DNA from: Lishizhenia sp.
Lineage (GTDB): Bacteria > Bacteroidota > Bacteroidia > Flavobacteriales_D > Crocinitomicaceae
Direction: 5' to 3'
Assembly (NCBI GenBank): GCA_007117355.1
Contig: SKGS01000044.1
Location: forward strand, 1 to 64,000
DNA: 64,000 nt
Shown piece after piece: positions 1-9,219 of the stretch (positions within the stretch are counted from its first letter, which is position 1; each line of letters begins with the position of its first letter). Below the pieces are notes generated by a model. That model did not search any database. It was given only the letters and a program-made list of their open reading frames with translations, and was not told the origin of the DNA. Made by a program: the position numbers and the translations under genes.

Positions 1-1083
1 AGTTACAACATCCGTTAAAGGAAATAAAGGGTTTTCTGTGTAGTACCTTGAACCTAATAAGCCAATTTCCTCAGCTGAAACAGCTAGAAATAATATATTT
101 TTCATTGGTGCTTCACCATCTTTTTTGGCAACACTAAAGGCTTTTGCTATTTCCATAAGTGCAACTGTTCCTGTACCATTATCATCTGCACCATTGTAAA
201 TTTCTCCATCTTTTACTCCTAAATGATCATAATGCGCCATTAAAACTAATGTTTCTTTTACTGTTGTATCAATTGATGGCATCCACCCAGCTACGTTTAT
301 TCCTTTTTTATGAATGGTATCTCGATTGAAGTGAAGATCTGCGAATAAAGTAACTTGTTCCTCTTTTTTCTTTCTTTTTCCTGAAAGATTATATTCATTA
401 ATGATGGTAGAAAAAGAATTTTTATTGGCAAAAACCAATGGCGCACCACCCTCTTCTGAAAAATCTGATGCTAAAGCGTGTCTCGTTTTATAAACTCTAT
501 CCCCTTGACTTTGAATTAAAGCATCAAAATGAGAAGTGACATAAATTACACTAGCTGCTCCTTGACTTAATGCTTCTTTATAAGATATTTTTACATTTTC
601 AACATCAAAAAAAGGTTGAACAGTGTCAAAAAAAATCACAGTTTTGTTTTTAAAACTTGGCTCTTCTTTTCCTTTTTTATCAGTAACAGCTAAAACTACT
701 TCCTTATTTAACAAAGAAAAAACAGCTGGTTGAAAATTTGCAAAAATATCTTTACCATAATTTAAAGTATCCTTACCTATAATCAACTGTTGTGATGGAT
801 TTAATCGAACAACATTAAAAGGTTGAAAATAAGATGAATCTTCAGAAATGGGTAGTAGTCCATGCAATTTAAACTGACGTGCAATATAGTCCGCAGCCAT
901 ATCTTGACCAACTGTTCCTGTTGCTCTTCCTTCCATACTATCTGAAGCAATAATATGCAGGTGCTCAGATATAGAAGTTTTTGAAATGTAATATTGATAT
1001 TTTTCAGCAATAGATTGTGCTGTGGAGAAAAAACTAACTCCGGTTAACAAAACACATATTGCTGTTTTTTTTATTACTGACAT
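1..1083 (-). CDS. M28 family peptidase (partial, 3' end outside window)
   Basis: Reverse-strand reading from ATG at 1083 gives MSVIKKTAICVLLTGVSFFSTAQSIAEKYQYYISKTSISEHLHIIASDSMEGRATGTVGQDMAADYIARQFKL; signal peptide and M28-like N-terminus; frame runs off the window edge. Confidence 0.75.
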   Translation of the reverse strand, partial: MSVIKKTAICVLLTGVSFFSTAQSIAEKYQYYISKTSISEHLHIIASDSMEGRATGTVGQDMAADYIARQFKLHGLLPISEDSSYFQPFNVVRLNPSQQLIIGKDTLNYGKDIFANFQPAVFSLLNKEVVLAVTDKKGKEEPSFKNKTVIFFDTVQPFFDVENVKISYKEALSQGAASVIYVTSHFDALIQSQGDRVYKTRHALASDFSEEGGAPLVFANKNSFSTIINEYNLSGKRKKKEEQVTLFADLHFNRDTIHKKGINVAGWMPSIDTTVKETLVLMAHYDHLGVKDGEIYNGADDNGTGTVALMEIAKAFSVAKKDGEAPMKNILFLAVSAEEIGLLGSRYYTENPLFPLTDVVT

Positions 1084-1514
1084 GTAGGAATTTTATCTAT
1101 TCTGTTTTGGTGTCTTCCGCCTTCAAAAGCTGTTTTAAAAAATATTTCAACCATTTCTATTGCTTCTTTTTCACTTATGAAACGCGCTGGCAGTGCAATG
1201 ATATTTGCATTGTTGTGTTGCCTAGCCAATGCTGCTATTTCTGAAGTCCAACACAAAGCACTTCTAATACCTTGATGTTTATTAACGGTCATATTTATTC
1301 CGTTTCCACTTCCACAAATTACTATGCCTAGTACTTCTTTTTCCTTTTCAACGTGATCAGCTACAGGGTGCGCATAATCAGGATAATCGATAGAAGCGTC
1401 AGAGTGTGTTCCATAATCTTGAAACGTGTAACCCTTCTTTTCAAAATAGGTTTTAATTGCTTCTTTCAATTCATAACCAGCATGGTCAGCTCCGATAGGA
1501 ATAATAGTATTCAT
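1074..1514 (-). CDS. rpiB: ribose 5-phosphate isomerase B
   Basis: ORF: IPIGADHAGYELKEAIKTYFEKKG...VLGIVICGSGNGINMTVNKHQGIRSALCW, classic RpiB/LacAB motifs. Confidence 0.95.
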   Translation of the reverse strand: MNTIIPIGADHAGYELKEAIKTYFEKKGYTFQDYGTHSDASIDYPDYAHPVADHVEKEKEVLGIVICGSGNGINMTVNKHQGIRSALCWTSEIAALARQHNNANIIALPARFISEKEAIEMVEIFFKTAFEGGRHQNRIDKIPTCQ

Positions 1515-2234
1515 TTTTTATCTTTTTTGTTCCTTACAAAAGTAAAGTTTATTCTTAGTTTAGCATAATTGGGTGCTTTTCTATTCAGTTATCTAGTTTA
1601 ATTAACAATTTACACTTCTTATAAACAAAATTGAAATATCGATTTTTATTTTATACAGATTATCAAGCCTTTAGTTTTTAGTTTTTACACAATTTAATTT
1701 GTAAAAATGTTAATATTTGTGCGTTAATAATAATTACTTTCTATTGTTATTTTCAAATATTATTCCAAACCATAACTTGAATGGATTGTGCAAGTAAAAG
1801 TTACCCCTTTTTAACACAAGTTATTAACGATTTATAACATCGTTTTGTGTTTAGATAAAAATAAATTCTATTAACACATTGGTTTTTCTTATCAATGTTT
1901 ATAAACTTTTATTTTGTTTATTTTCAATGTATTACTATTAGTTTTTATGTTTATATCTTTATTTATTATGTTAATTAACTATTAAGCAAGTATTAAATCA
2001 AATCTTTTTAAACCATTTCAACACCTTAATAAAAGGAATAAAGCTTTTTTAAAATTTTTTCTCTTTCTTTTTTTTATATTACTGTCTTGGATTTCATAAA
2101 AAAAACTGCAAATTGAAATTAATTCGTTAATTTCGTTTCAAGTGGTAAGAGATTGGTTAAATTTTAGTTGTTTTTTCTGAAAATCATTTATTTACTGTAT
2201 ATTGGTCTCAACTATATTACACGAATAAAAAAGT

Positions 2235-2996
2235 ATGTCAAAAATAAGAGTTTTTGTTGTTGAGGATGAGGCTATTGTTTCAAAAGATATCCAACAAAGT
2301 TTGATTCGATTAGGGTACGATGTTGTAGGTTCTTCTGCCACAGGTGAAAAAGCCTTAAGTTTAGTTGAGGAAATTTTACCTGATATTGTTTTAATGGACA
2401 TTATGCTAAAAGGCGATATGAGTGGTATTGAAGCCGCCACAATTATTAGAAAAGATAATGCTATTCCAGTTATTTTTCTCACAGCATATGCTGATGATGC
2501 AACATTAGATAAAGCTAAAGTAGCGGAACCTTACGGATATATAATCAAGCCCTTCAAGGAGGTTGATTTGCATACTGCCATAGAAATGGCAATATACAAA
2601 CATAAAAGAGAAATGGAGTTAGTTCAAAAACAAGAAATGCTATACTCCCTAGTAGAAAATAAAGAAGCAAAAGAAAATAAAGATTACATTTTTGTAAAAG
2701 CCAATGCTAAATTGGTTAAACTAAAAATGGATGAAATTTATTACATCGAAGCACTTAAGGATTATGTAGCTATTCATACACAAGCGAAGCGATATACTAT
2801 CCATTCTACCATGAAAGACATTGATCGTAAACTTGGTAATGAAGATTTTATAAGGGTTCACAGGTCATTTATTGTTCGTATTGATAAAATTGCAAGTATT
2901 GATTTTCCTAATTTGCATTTAGAAAATGATAAAAAAATGATTCCTATTGGTGGTTCTTATAAAGACGATTTATTGAAAAGCATTAATCTTTTCTAA
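2235..2996 (+). CDS. LytTR-family response regulator (REC + LytTR)
   Basis: N-terminal REC (VFVVEDEAIVSKDI...DIVLMDIML), C-terminal LytTR (IYYIEALKDYVAIHT...FIRVHRSFIV). Confidence 0.93.
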   Translation: MSKIRVFVVEDEAIVSKDIQQSLIRLGYDVVGSSATGEKALSLVEEILPDIVLMDIMLKGDMSGIEAATIIRKDNAIPVIFLTAYADDATLDKAKVAEPYGYIIKPFKEVDLHTAIEMAIYKHKREMELVQKQEMLYSLVENKEAKENKDYIFVKANAKLVKLKMDEIYYIEALKDYVAIHTQAKRYTIHSTMKDIDRKLGNEDFIRVHRSFIVRIDKIASIDFPNLHLENDKKMIPIGGSYKDDLLKSINLF

Positions 2997-3000
2997 AAAG

Positions 3001-3687
3001 ATGAGTCAATCATTTAGTGATTTCTTAAAAAGTCAATACTCTTTTGCGTTACCTATATTTAATTCTTCCTTAGAGGATTATCAATCTATTGACTTAAGTA
3101 AAACGAACAAAAATTTATGGAATCAAGTTAATCCTTCTGACCCTTTAGAAATGCAAAAGTATATTTCTAATTACTTGGAAAAGAAAGGTAAAAATATTGC
3201 TTTTGGTGGTTACTTAGAACATCGCAATATTTATGATAGAAGTGCTTATTTTAAGGAAAAAGAAAATCGTTTTATACATTTAGGAATAGATTTTTGGACG
3301 AATGAAAATGCTGGAATAGCTGCTGTATTTGATGGCACAATTCATAGTTTTAAGAATAATAAAAATTTTGGTGATTATGGACCAACATTAATTTTAGAAC
3401 ATAACGCTAAAGGTTTTACTTGGTTTAGTTTATACGGCCATCTTTCACTAGACTCTATGCTTTATTGGCAAATTGGTAAAACCATAGCTTCAGGAGAAAG
3501 GATAGGTTATCTTGGTGCTATTTCAGAAAATGGGAATTATGCGCCACATTTACACTTTCAAATTATGCTTAATATGGAAGGAAAATCAGGAGATTATCCT
3601 GGAGTAACAAGTGAAAAAGAAGTTCATCATTTTCAAAATAATTGTCCTAATCCTTTATATTTATTTCCTGAACTAATGAAAATGTAA
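3001..3687 (+). CDS. M23 family metallopeptidase
   Basis: HLGIDFW and HLHFQIM metal-binding motifs of M23 peptidases. Confidence 0.88.
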   Translation: MSQSFSDFLKSQYSFALPIFNSSLEDYQSIDLSKTNKNLWNQVNPSDPLEMQKYISNYLEKKGKNIAFGGYLEHRNIYDRSAYFKEKENRFIHLGIDFWTNENAGIAAVFDGTIHSFKNNKNFGDYGPTLILEHNAKGFTWFSLYGHLSLDSMLYWQIGKTIASGERIGYLGAISENGNYAPHLHFQIMLNMEGKSGDYPGVTSEKEVHHFQNNCPNPLYLFPELMKM

Positions 3688-3695
3688 TTATCACA

Positions 3696-3725
3696 TGCAA
3701 CCAATTAAAGCTTATTTGTGTCTAT
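3696..3725 (+). promoter_or_regulatory. candidate ECF-type promoter for the sigma-factor gene
   Basis: TGCAACC-N17-GTCTATAA just upstream of the likely start (ATG 3742); resembles AAC / CGTC ECF promoters. Confidence 0.4.
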
Positions 3726-3741
3726 AATGCGAAGCCATAAC

Positions 3742-4284
3742 ATGGAGGATAATGAGCTTATTAAGGCATGCTTGAAAGGTAATTCAAAAGCGCAACGCTT
3801 ACTTTTTGAAAAGTTTTCGCCATTAATGATGGGAGTTGTGCTGCGTTATGTTTCCAGTAAAGAAAAAGCAAATGATGTGCTTCAAGATGGTTTTATAAAA
3901 GTGTTTAAGAACTTAGATAAGTTTAATAATCAAGGTTCTTTTGAAGGATGGATACGAAGAATAATTATTAATACTGCTCTTGATCAATTAAGGAAAGACA
4001 AAAAGTTTCAAAAAGAGATAGAAATAGACGATGTTTCGTTATCGCTTTCTATTGATAGTAATGCGATAGACTTAATGCAAGCGGAAGGACTTATGCAACT
4101 CATTCAAGGTCTTCCTGAAGGTTACAGAACAGTGTTTAATTTATATGCTATTGAAGGTTATACACACAAAGAAATTGGAGAGTTTTTAGATATTGCAGAA
4201 AACACATCAAAATCGCAATATTCAAGAGCTAGAGCACTACTAAGAGATATACTAAAAAAAGCTGGTATTGAAAGAGAAGGATGA
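3742..4284 (+). CDS. RNA polymerase sigma-70 family (ECF) sigma factor
   Basis: Sigma region 2 (LFEKFSPLMMGVVLRYVSSKEKANDVLQDGFIKVFKNLDKF) and region 4 (LPEGYRTVFNLYAIEGYTHKEIGEFL); ORF track start 3718 is a GTG, ATG 3742 more likely. Confidence 0.92.
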   Translation: MEDNELIKACLKGNSKAQRLLFEKFSPLMMGVVLRYVSSKEKANDVLQDGFIKVFKNLDKFNNQGSFEGWIRRIIINTALDQLRKDKKFQKEIEIDDVSLSLSIDSNAIDLMQAEGLMQLIQGLPEGYRTVFNLYAIEGYTHKEIGEFLDIAENTSKSQYSRARALLRDILKKAGIEREG

Positions 4285-5413
4285 AATAAAGGAATTATTT
4301 AAAGAATCACTTGAGAACTACTCCTCAAATGTAGATCCTAGTGTTTGGAATGCTGTTCAAGCTGGTATAGGAAATGCTGCTGCGGCTTCTGGTGGTTCTG
4401 GTTTTTTGGCTGGTGTTTCATCTACGGCTAAAATTGTTTCTTCTGTAATTGTAGCTAGTTCAATTATTACAGCGACAGCCATTTATATTTTAAGTGATGA
4501 TGCGTCAAAAAAGGAAAATACAATCGAAAACTCTATCATTGAACAAACGAAAGAAGATAAACGTGAAGACTCATTAGTCCAAGAAAACGAAGATGAAAAC
4601 AGTGTTTCTAATGATAATCGACAAACTGAAAATATATCCAAAATTGATAATTCGGAGATTGTAGATGATACAATTGAATCTAAAGAAGGTCAAGAAGCGA
4701 CTGATTCTAGTAACAAACAAGACGATACTCAACTTCCAGATACTAAAAATTCAGGTCATAATTCTAGTGGTTCTGTTTTTACTTCAGAAACAAGTACTAA
4801 TTCCGAAACTCCATCGGTAACTCAAAAAACAGAACAAACAAGTTCTAGTGCGTCAACTGAAGCGGATACATCTTCACCAGTTGAACTCGAATCAGAAGAG
4901 CCTTTCCAATTAAATGTTGTATTTGAACAACTGAGGAAACAACAAATACGAATTGAACTAGAAACTTCTGAGTTGGATGATTTCTGGATAGATGTAGGCG
5001 ACGGTACTGAATTTAGGAGCGATATCGTTGAACATTGGTATGAAGAAGCTGGAGAATATGAAATTCTAGTTACTGGAAAAATCGGAGAAGAATATTACTA
5101 TGAAACGCATCTTGTAAAGGTGGAAGTAGTTGGAAAAATCAATAATCTTCCGAATGTTTTTACTCCAGATGGTGACGGATTGAATGATTATTTATTTATT
5201 GATTCCGAAGGTTTAACAGCCTTTCAAATAACTGTTTTTAATTCAAAACGAGAAGTAGTTTATGAATCCAACGATGTCGATTTTAAGTGGTATGGAGAAG
5301 ATTTACGTAGTCAACAAAAAGTAGAAAAGGGTAATTATTATTACATCATTATTGCCAGAGACAAACTTGGTAATGTTATTCATAAACACCAAACACTTTC
5401 GGTTATTTATTGA
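4268..5413 (+). CDS. single-TM protein with T9SS type-B (gliding motility-associated) C-terminal domain; putative anti-sigma-like partner
   Basis: Overlaps the end of the ECF gene; about 40-50 aa soluble N-terminus, TM helix (TAKIVSSVIVASSIITATAIYIL), acidic/Ser/Thr linker, C-terminus PNVFTPDGDGLNDYLFI...KGNYYYIIIARDKLGN. Confidence 0.75.
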   Translation: MKEKDEIKELFKESLENYSSNVDPSVWNAVQAGIGNAAAASGGSGFLAGVSSTAKIVSSVIVASSIITATAIYILSDDASKKENTIENSIIEQTKEDKREDSLVQENEDENSVSNDNRQTENISKIDNSEIVDDTIESKEGQEATDSSNKQDDTQLPDTKNSGHNSSGSVFTSETSTNSETPSVTQKTEQTSSSASTEADTSSPVELESEEPFQLNVVFEQLRKQQIRIELETSELDDFWIDVGDGTEFRSDIVEHWYEEAGEYEILVTGKIGEEYYYETHLVKVEVVGKINNLPNVFTPDGDGLNDYLFIDSEGLTAFQITVFNSKREVVYESNDVDFKWYGEDLRSQQKVEKGNYYYIIIARDKLGNVIHKHQTLSVIY

Positions 5414-5574
5414 TGGGGGTTGTGGGAATTTGTCATTAGGAGATGTCACTAAAAAATTTAAAAAAGTTGCAACCAACATACCTTCTCCCAACTATTTTCT
5501 GTATTAGAACTCCTCTAAATTTTCATCAAAACCATTATGTAACCAAAAACTTAATATATTAGCACTCTAAATTC

Positions 5575-7914
5575 TTGTTGGTGCGATATTTAGCAATTCT
5601 TTTATTTTTTTTATTGGTTTTACCTATTTTTTCACAAAATGAGAAAAAAACCTTGCTTACATTATCCCCAAAACGTGGTAATCATGTTGGTTTAGAAGAG
5701 GTAAAAGTTCAACTTTCCAGTGGTTGTAAGGCTTATTACACAACAGACGGAACACAACCAAGCTCCTCATCTAATAAAGTGCGAGGCAACTCAATTTCCT
5801 TAAAGGGTAATACGGTTTTTCGGTTTGCGATTTATGATGGAAAAGGAAATAAATTTGAAGAAACCCATACCTACATTGTAGCGAGAAAGGTAGAGCTTCC
5901 TATTATTTCAATTATTTCGGATCCAGCTGTTTTTTTTGATTCTTTAGAAGGTATTTATGTAAAGGGGTGTTGTGCAGATACAGTTCATCCATACAAAGGT
6001 GCAAACTTCTGGAAAGATTGGGAAAGAAAAGTATATGTTGAATTCTTTGAACCAGATGGTAGATTAGGATTTAGTCATCCTTTAGGAATAAAAATATTCG
6101 GTGGTTACAGCAAAGGAATGCCTCAAAAATCGCTTTCATTCTATGCTAGAAAAAAACATGGAAAGGGAAAAATTAAACATCCTCTTTTTCCACAATTACC
6201 CTTTAAAAAGTACAATAATTTTATTTTGCGTAATGGCGGTGGTGATATGCGAAATGCGCATATTAGAGACGTTTTTGCAACACAATTGATAAAAGAAACC
6301 GGACTTACAATTCAAGAATGGCGACCTGTAAGCGTGTTTATAAATGGAGAGTATTGGGGAAAATATAACATGCGAGAGAAGATAAACGAGCATTTTATTT
6401 CAGCTCATTATGGCATGCATAAAGATAGCGTCATAATCATGCGACATAATGCCGATAAACAACATGGAGACCCAAAAGATTATAGAAAATTTATTAAAGA
6501 GTTAGAGAAAAGTGATTTAAGAAATCGTGAGGATTTAAATTATGTCGCATCAAAAATGGACATTGATAATTACCTATTGTACAATGCAGCTCAAGTTTAT
6601 GCTGGAAATAAAGATGCTGGTGGTAATATCCGCTATTTTAAATCAACAAGAGATACTGGTAAATGGCGATGGATTTATTATGATTTGGATCAAACATTCG
6701 GTGTAAACGGTCCACATGATTATAAATATAATAATTTAGAACGTTTTACACAAGTCAACGATGAAACGTGGCCAAACCCTCCTTGGTCCACCTTGATAAT
6801 TCGAAAATTAATAGAAAATGATTCCTTGAAATATAGATACATCAATACCTTTTCTGATATGATATTTACAACTTTTGCACCTCAACGAGCTTTAACATTG
6901 TTGGAGAATTTAAAGCAACAAATGAAAGAAGAAATTCCTTTTCATTTGGAAAGATGGAAAGTGCCACTTAAAAGATACAATTCAAGCATGGCTCATATAG
7001 ACTCTTTTGTTGTCAATAGACCAAGATATATGTTACAACATTTAGCTAGTCGATTTGAGCTTGATAAAATGGTTGAAATTAGCATTAAAATGGATTCCAC
7101 TAAAGGAAAAGTAAAATTTAATTCATTAGTGTTATTCAAAGACTTTAATGGGAAATATTTTTCTGAAATACCTCAGTTTATTGAGGTTATACCAAATACT
7201 GATTTTGAATTTATCGGTTGGGAAAACGGTATAGAAATAAGCGAAAATGGCATGTATTATTTCAATGAAGAAAAGATAATTCTAACTCCAATTTTTGAAG
7301 AAAAAAAATACTCTCCTTTCTATGGAAAAATTATGTTTTCTGAGGTGGATGCCTTTCAAATAAACAGTTTAAAATCTGCTGACTGGATTGAATTATATAA
7401 TGCTTCTTCTGAAGAGATTGATATAGGAGATTGGGTGTTTAAAGATAAAAAAGAACAACATTCTTTTACTTTTCCAATGAATACAAAAATTCAACCAAAA
7501 GAGTTTTTGATTCTTTCAAAAAACAAAGCAAAGTTTCAGCGTGCATATCCTAATATTAAAAATATTGTTGGAGATTTTAATTTCGGAATAAATATAAAAA
7601 GTGATGTTATTCGCTTGTATGATAGTAACTTACTAAAAGTAGATGAATTAAGTTTAAAAGAATTGAACGATTTTAGTGACTCAACAAAAAATTGGGTAAA
7701 AATGGATTACAGAATACCTTATTTCCACCCATTAAATTGGAGGTTAGAATCCCCTTCTCCTGGTCAGCAAAGCATGGCTTATGCAAAAATTCTTAAAGAA
7801 GAAAAGGAAGACGAAAAAATTAAGTCTTGGTTGATTTATTTTGGTATTGGGTTAGGATTTCTTTCTTTCATTATTTTTTTAGTTACTTTGTATTATAAAA
7901 ACAAAAAGACCTAG
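5575..7914 (+). CDS. CotH kinase family protein with chitobiase-like N-terminal and lamin-tail domains and C-terminal TM
   Basis: GCKAYYTTDGTQPSSSS (chitobiase C-like), CotH core (GKYNMREKINEHFI...WRWIYYDLDQTFG), LTD-like (ADWIELYNASSEEIDIGDWVFKD), C-terminal hydrophobic helix; TTG start. Confidence 0.8.
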   Translation: MLVRYLAILLFFLLVLPIFSQNEKKTLLTLSPKRGNHVGLEEVKVQLSSGCKAYYTTDGTQPSSSSNKVRGNSISLKGNTVFRFAIYDGKGNKFEETHTYIVARKVELPIISIISDPAVFFDSLEGIYVKGCCADTVHPYKGANFWKDWERKVYVEFFEPDGRLGFSHPLGIKIFGGYSKGMPQKSLSFYARKKHGKGKIKHPLFPQLPFKKYNNFILRNGGGDMRNAHIRDVFATQLIKETGLTIQEWRPVSVFINGEYWGKYNMREKINEHFISAHYGMHKDSVIIMRHNADKQHGDPKDYRKFIKELEKSDLRNREDLNYVASKMDIDNYLLYNAAQVYAGNKDAGGNIRYFKSTRDTGKWRWIYYDLDQTFGVNGPHDYKYNNLERFTQVNDETWPNPPWSTLIIRKLIENDSLKYRYINTFSDMIFTTFAPQRALTLLENLKQQMKEEIPFHLERWKVPLKRYNSSMAHIDSFVVNRPRYMLQHLASRFELDKMVEISIKMDSTKGKVKFNSLVLFKDFNGKYFSEIPQFIEVIPNTDFEFIGWENGIEISENGMYYFNEEKIILTPIFEEKKYSPFYGKIMFSEVDAFQINSLKSADWIELYNASSEEIDIGDWVFKDKKEQHSFTFPMNTKIQPKEFLILSKNKAKFQRAYPNIKNIVGDFNFGINIKSDVIRLYDSNLLKVDELSLKELNDFSDSTKNWVKMDYRIPYFHPLNWRLESPSPGQQSMAYAKILKEEKEDEKIKSWLIYFGIGLGFLSFIIFLVTLYYKNKKT

Positions 7915-7946
7915 CATAGAAGCTCGGGAATTAGTGAATTAATTGA

Positions 7947-8645
7947 ATGATACAGAAATCAAAATTTTCGATGCAACTTAGATTGCTACTTGTTTGTGTG
8001 GCTTTTGTTTTTTCCACCCAAGCACTCGGTCAGTATTATTACAAAGTTAAACCTTATAGAATTTTAGCTGGTCTCTCTTATAATTTAGTGTATGATGACG
8101 CAATGCTTTTTGGAAAAATTCCAGATGTTATAAATTACTGGGTTGGCCCTCCTACTCCATTAGCATTTAGTCTTGATTATTATTTTTTAAAAGGCTTAAG
8201 TTCAGAGGCGATTATTTCTTATAATTTTTATCATTTTAACCCTGCTAACCCCAACCCATTTGGTAGAGAAGGCTTCTTTTTATCAACGGCCTTAAATGCA
8301 AAGTATTCTTTTTCTTACATAATGTTGCAACAGTTCTTAGATCCATTTTTTACCCTAGGCTTATATTATGCTAGAAAAATTCCGGCTGAGTATGTAAACA
8401 CCTACGGTGTGAATGCTGGTTTTGGTTTGAATATGATGTTATTTGGTAATTTTGGGTTACAACTGCGTGGTACAGCTAGTAAAGCTATTCTTCCAAACTT
8501 TTTTAAGACAAATGATAATTTTCTACATTTTCATGCAGGGTTTATTTTCAAGTTCCAAGATGGGGAAGAAGAAAATGTATTTATTAAGCGTAAATATAAA
8601 TGGCTAGATAAAAAAGTTAGATTTAGAGGAAATAAGAAGCTGTAA
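7947..8645 (+). CDS. putative outer-membrane beta-barrel protein
   Basis: Signal peptide (LLLVCVAFVFSTQALGQ) and alternating aromatic/polar strands; no recognised family. Confidence 0.6.
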   Translation: MIQKSKFSMQLRLLLVCVAFVFSTQALGQYYYKVKPYRILAGLSYNLVYDDAMLFGKIPDVINYWVGPPTPLAFSLDYYFLKGLSSEAIISYNFYHFNPANPNPFGREGFFLSTALNAKYSFSYIMLQQFLDPFFTLGLYYARKIPAEYVNTYGVNAGFGLNMMLFGNFGLQLRGTASKAILPNFFKTNDNFLHFHAGFIFKFQDGEEENVFIKRKYKWLDKKVRFRGNKKL

Positions 8646-8668
8646 TGTGTTGTGGGGTAAAAATCAAA

Positions 8669-8705
8669 AAACCCTCTCTAATTAATTGATAATCAAAGAG
8701 GGTTT
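8669..8705 (-). terminator. hairpin terminator downstream of tRNA-Cys
   Basis: AAACCCTCT ... AGAGGGTTT inverted repeat, followed on the minus strand by a T-rich tract. Confidence 0.65.
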
Positions 8706-8706
8706 G

Positions 8707-8777
8707 AGGTCTCGAGCGGATTCGAACCGCTGTACACGGTTTTGCAGACCGTTGCCTAGCCGCTCGGCCACGAGACC
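8707..8777 (-). tRNA. tRNA-Cys (GCA)
   Basis: Reverse complement GGTCTCGTGGCCGAGCGGCTAGGCAACGGTCTGCAAAACCGTGTACAGCGGTTCGAATCCGCTCGAGACCT folds as a cloverleaf; anticodon GCA, U73 discriminator. Confidence 0.95.
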
Positions 8778-8847
8778 TTTTGACTTCTAGGGATGCAAAA
8801 ATACAAAAAAAATTTATTTATCCCGCGTTATTCATGAATAATACTGA

Positions 8848-9207
8848 TTAAAACGTTTCTTCAATTATAATCGCAACATTTTCAACATTACCATCTATTG
8901 GTGGAGATATTTTGGTAACCTTGATTTTAGCTTTTAGTACACCGCGAAGTTCTTGTTTGAAACGCTGCATAATTCTGTTTCCGACATGTTCTATCAATTT
9001 AGAACGCTGCATCATTTCTTCTTCCACAATTTTGTTGATAGCAACATAATCTACTGTATCGCTTAGTGAATCGGAAATAAAAGAATTACTAAAATCAGTT
9101 GTTACTTTTACATCCACAATGTAATTACCACCAATTTTTCCTTCTTCAGGTAAACAACCATGGTAAGAATAACATTTGATGCCGTTTACCTCTATTGTAT
9201 GTTGCAT
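8848..9207 (-). CDS. folB: dihydroneopterin aldolase
   Basis: IEVNGIKCYSYHGCLPEEGKIGGNYIVDVKV...DTVDYVAINKIV, FolB signature. Confidence 0.93.
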   Translation of the reverse strand: MQHTIEVNGIKCYSYHGCLPEEGKIGGNYIVDVKVTTDFSNSFISDSLSDTVDYVAINKIVEEEMMQRSKLIEHVGNRIMQRFKQELRGVLKAKIKVTKISPPIDGNVENVAIIIEETF

Positions 9208-9219
9208 TTGTATATTCTA

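Noticed and set aside
1515-2234. Calling this region oriC outright
   Set aside because: No exact DnaA boxes seen and no dnaA/dnaN neighbours; kept only as a low-interest hypothesis because of nearby parS sites
2192-2482. 96-aa minus-strand ORF over the LytTR regulator
   Set aside because: Opposite a clear REC domain; no motif
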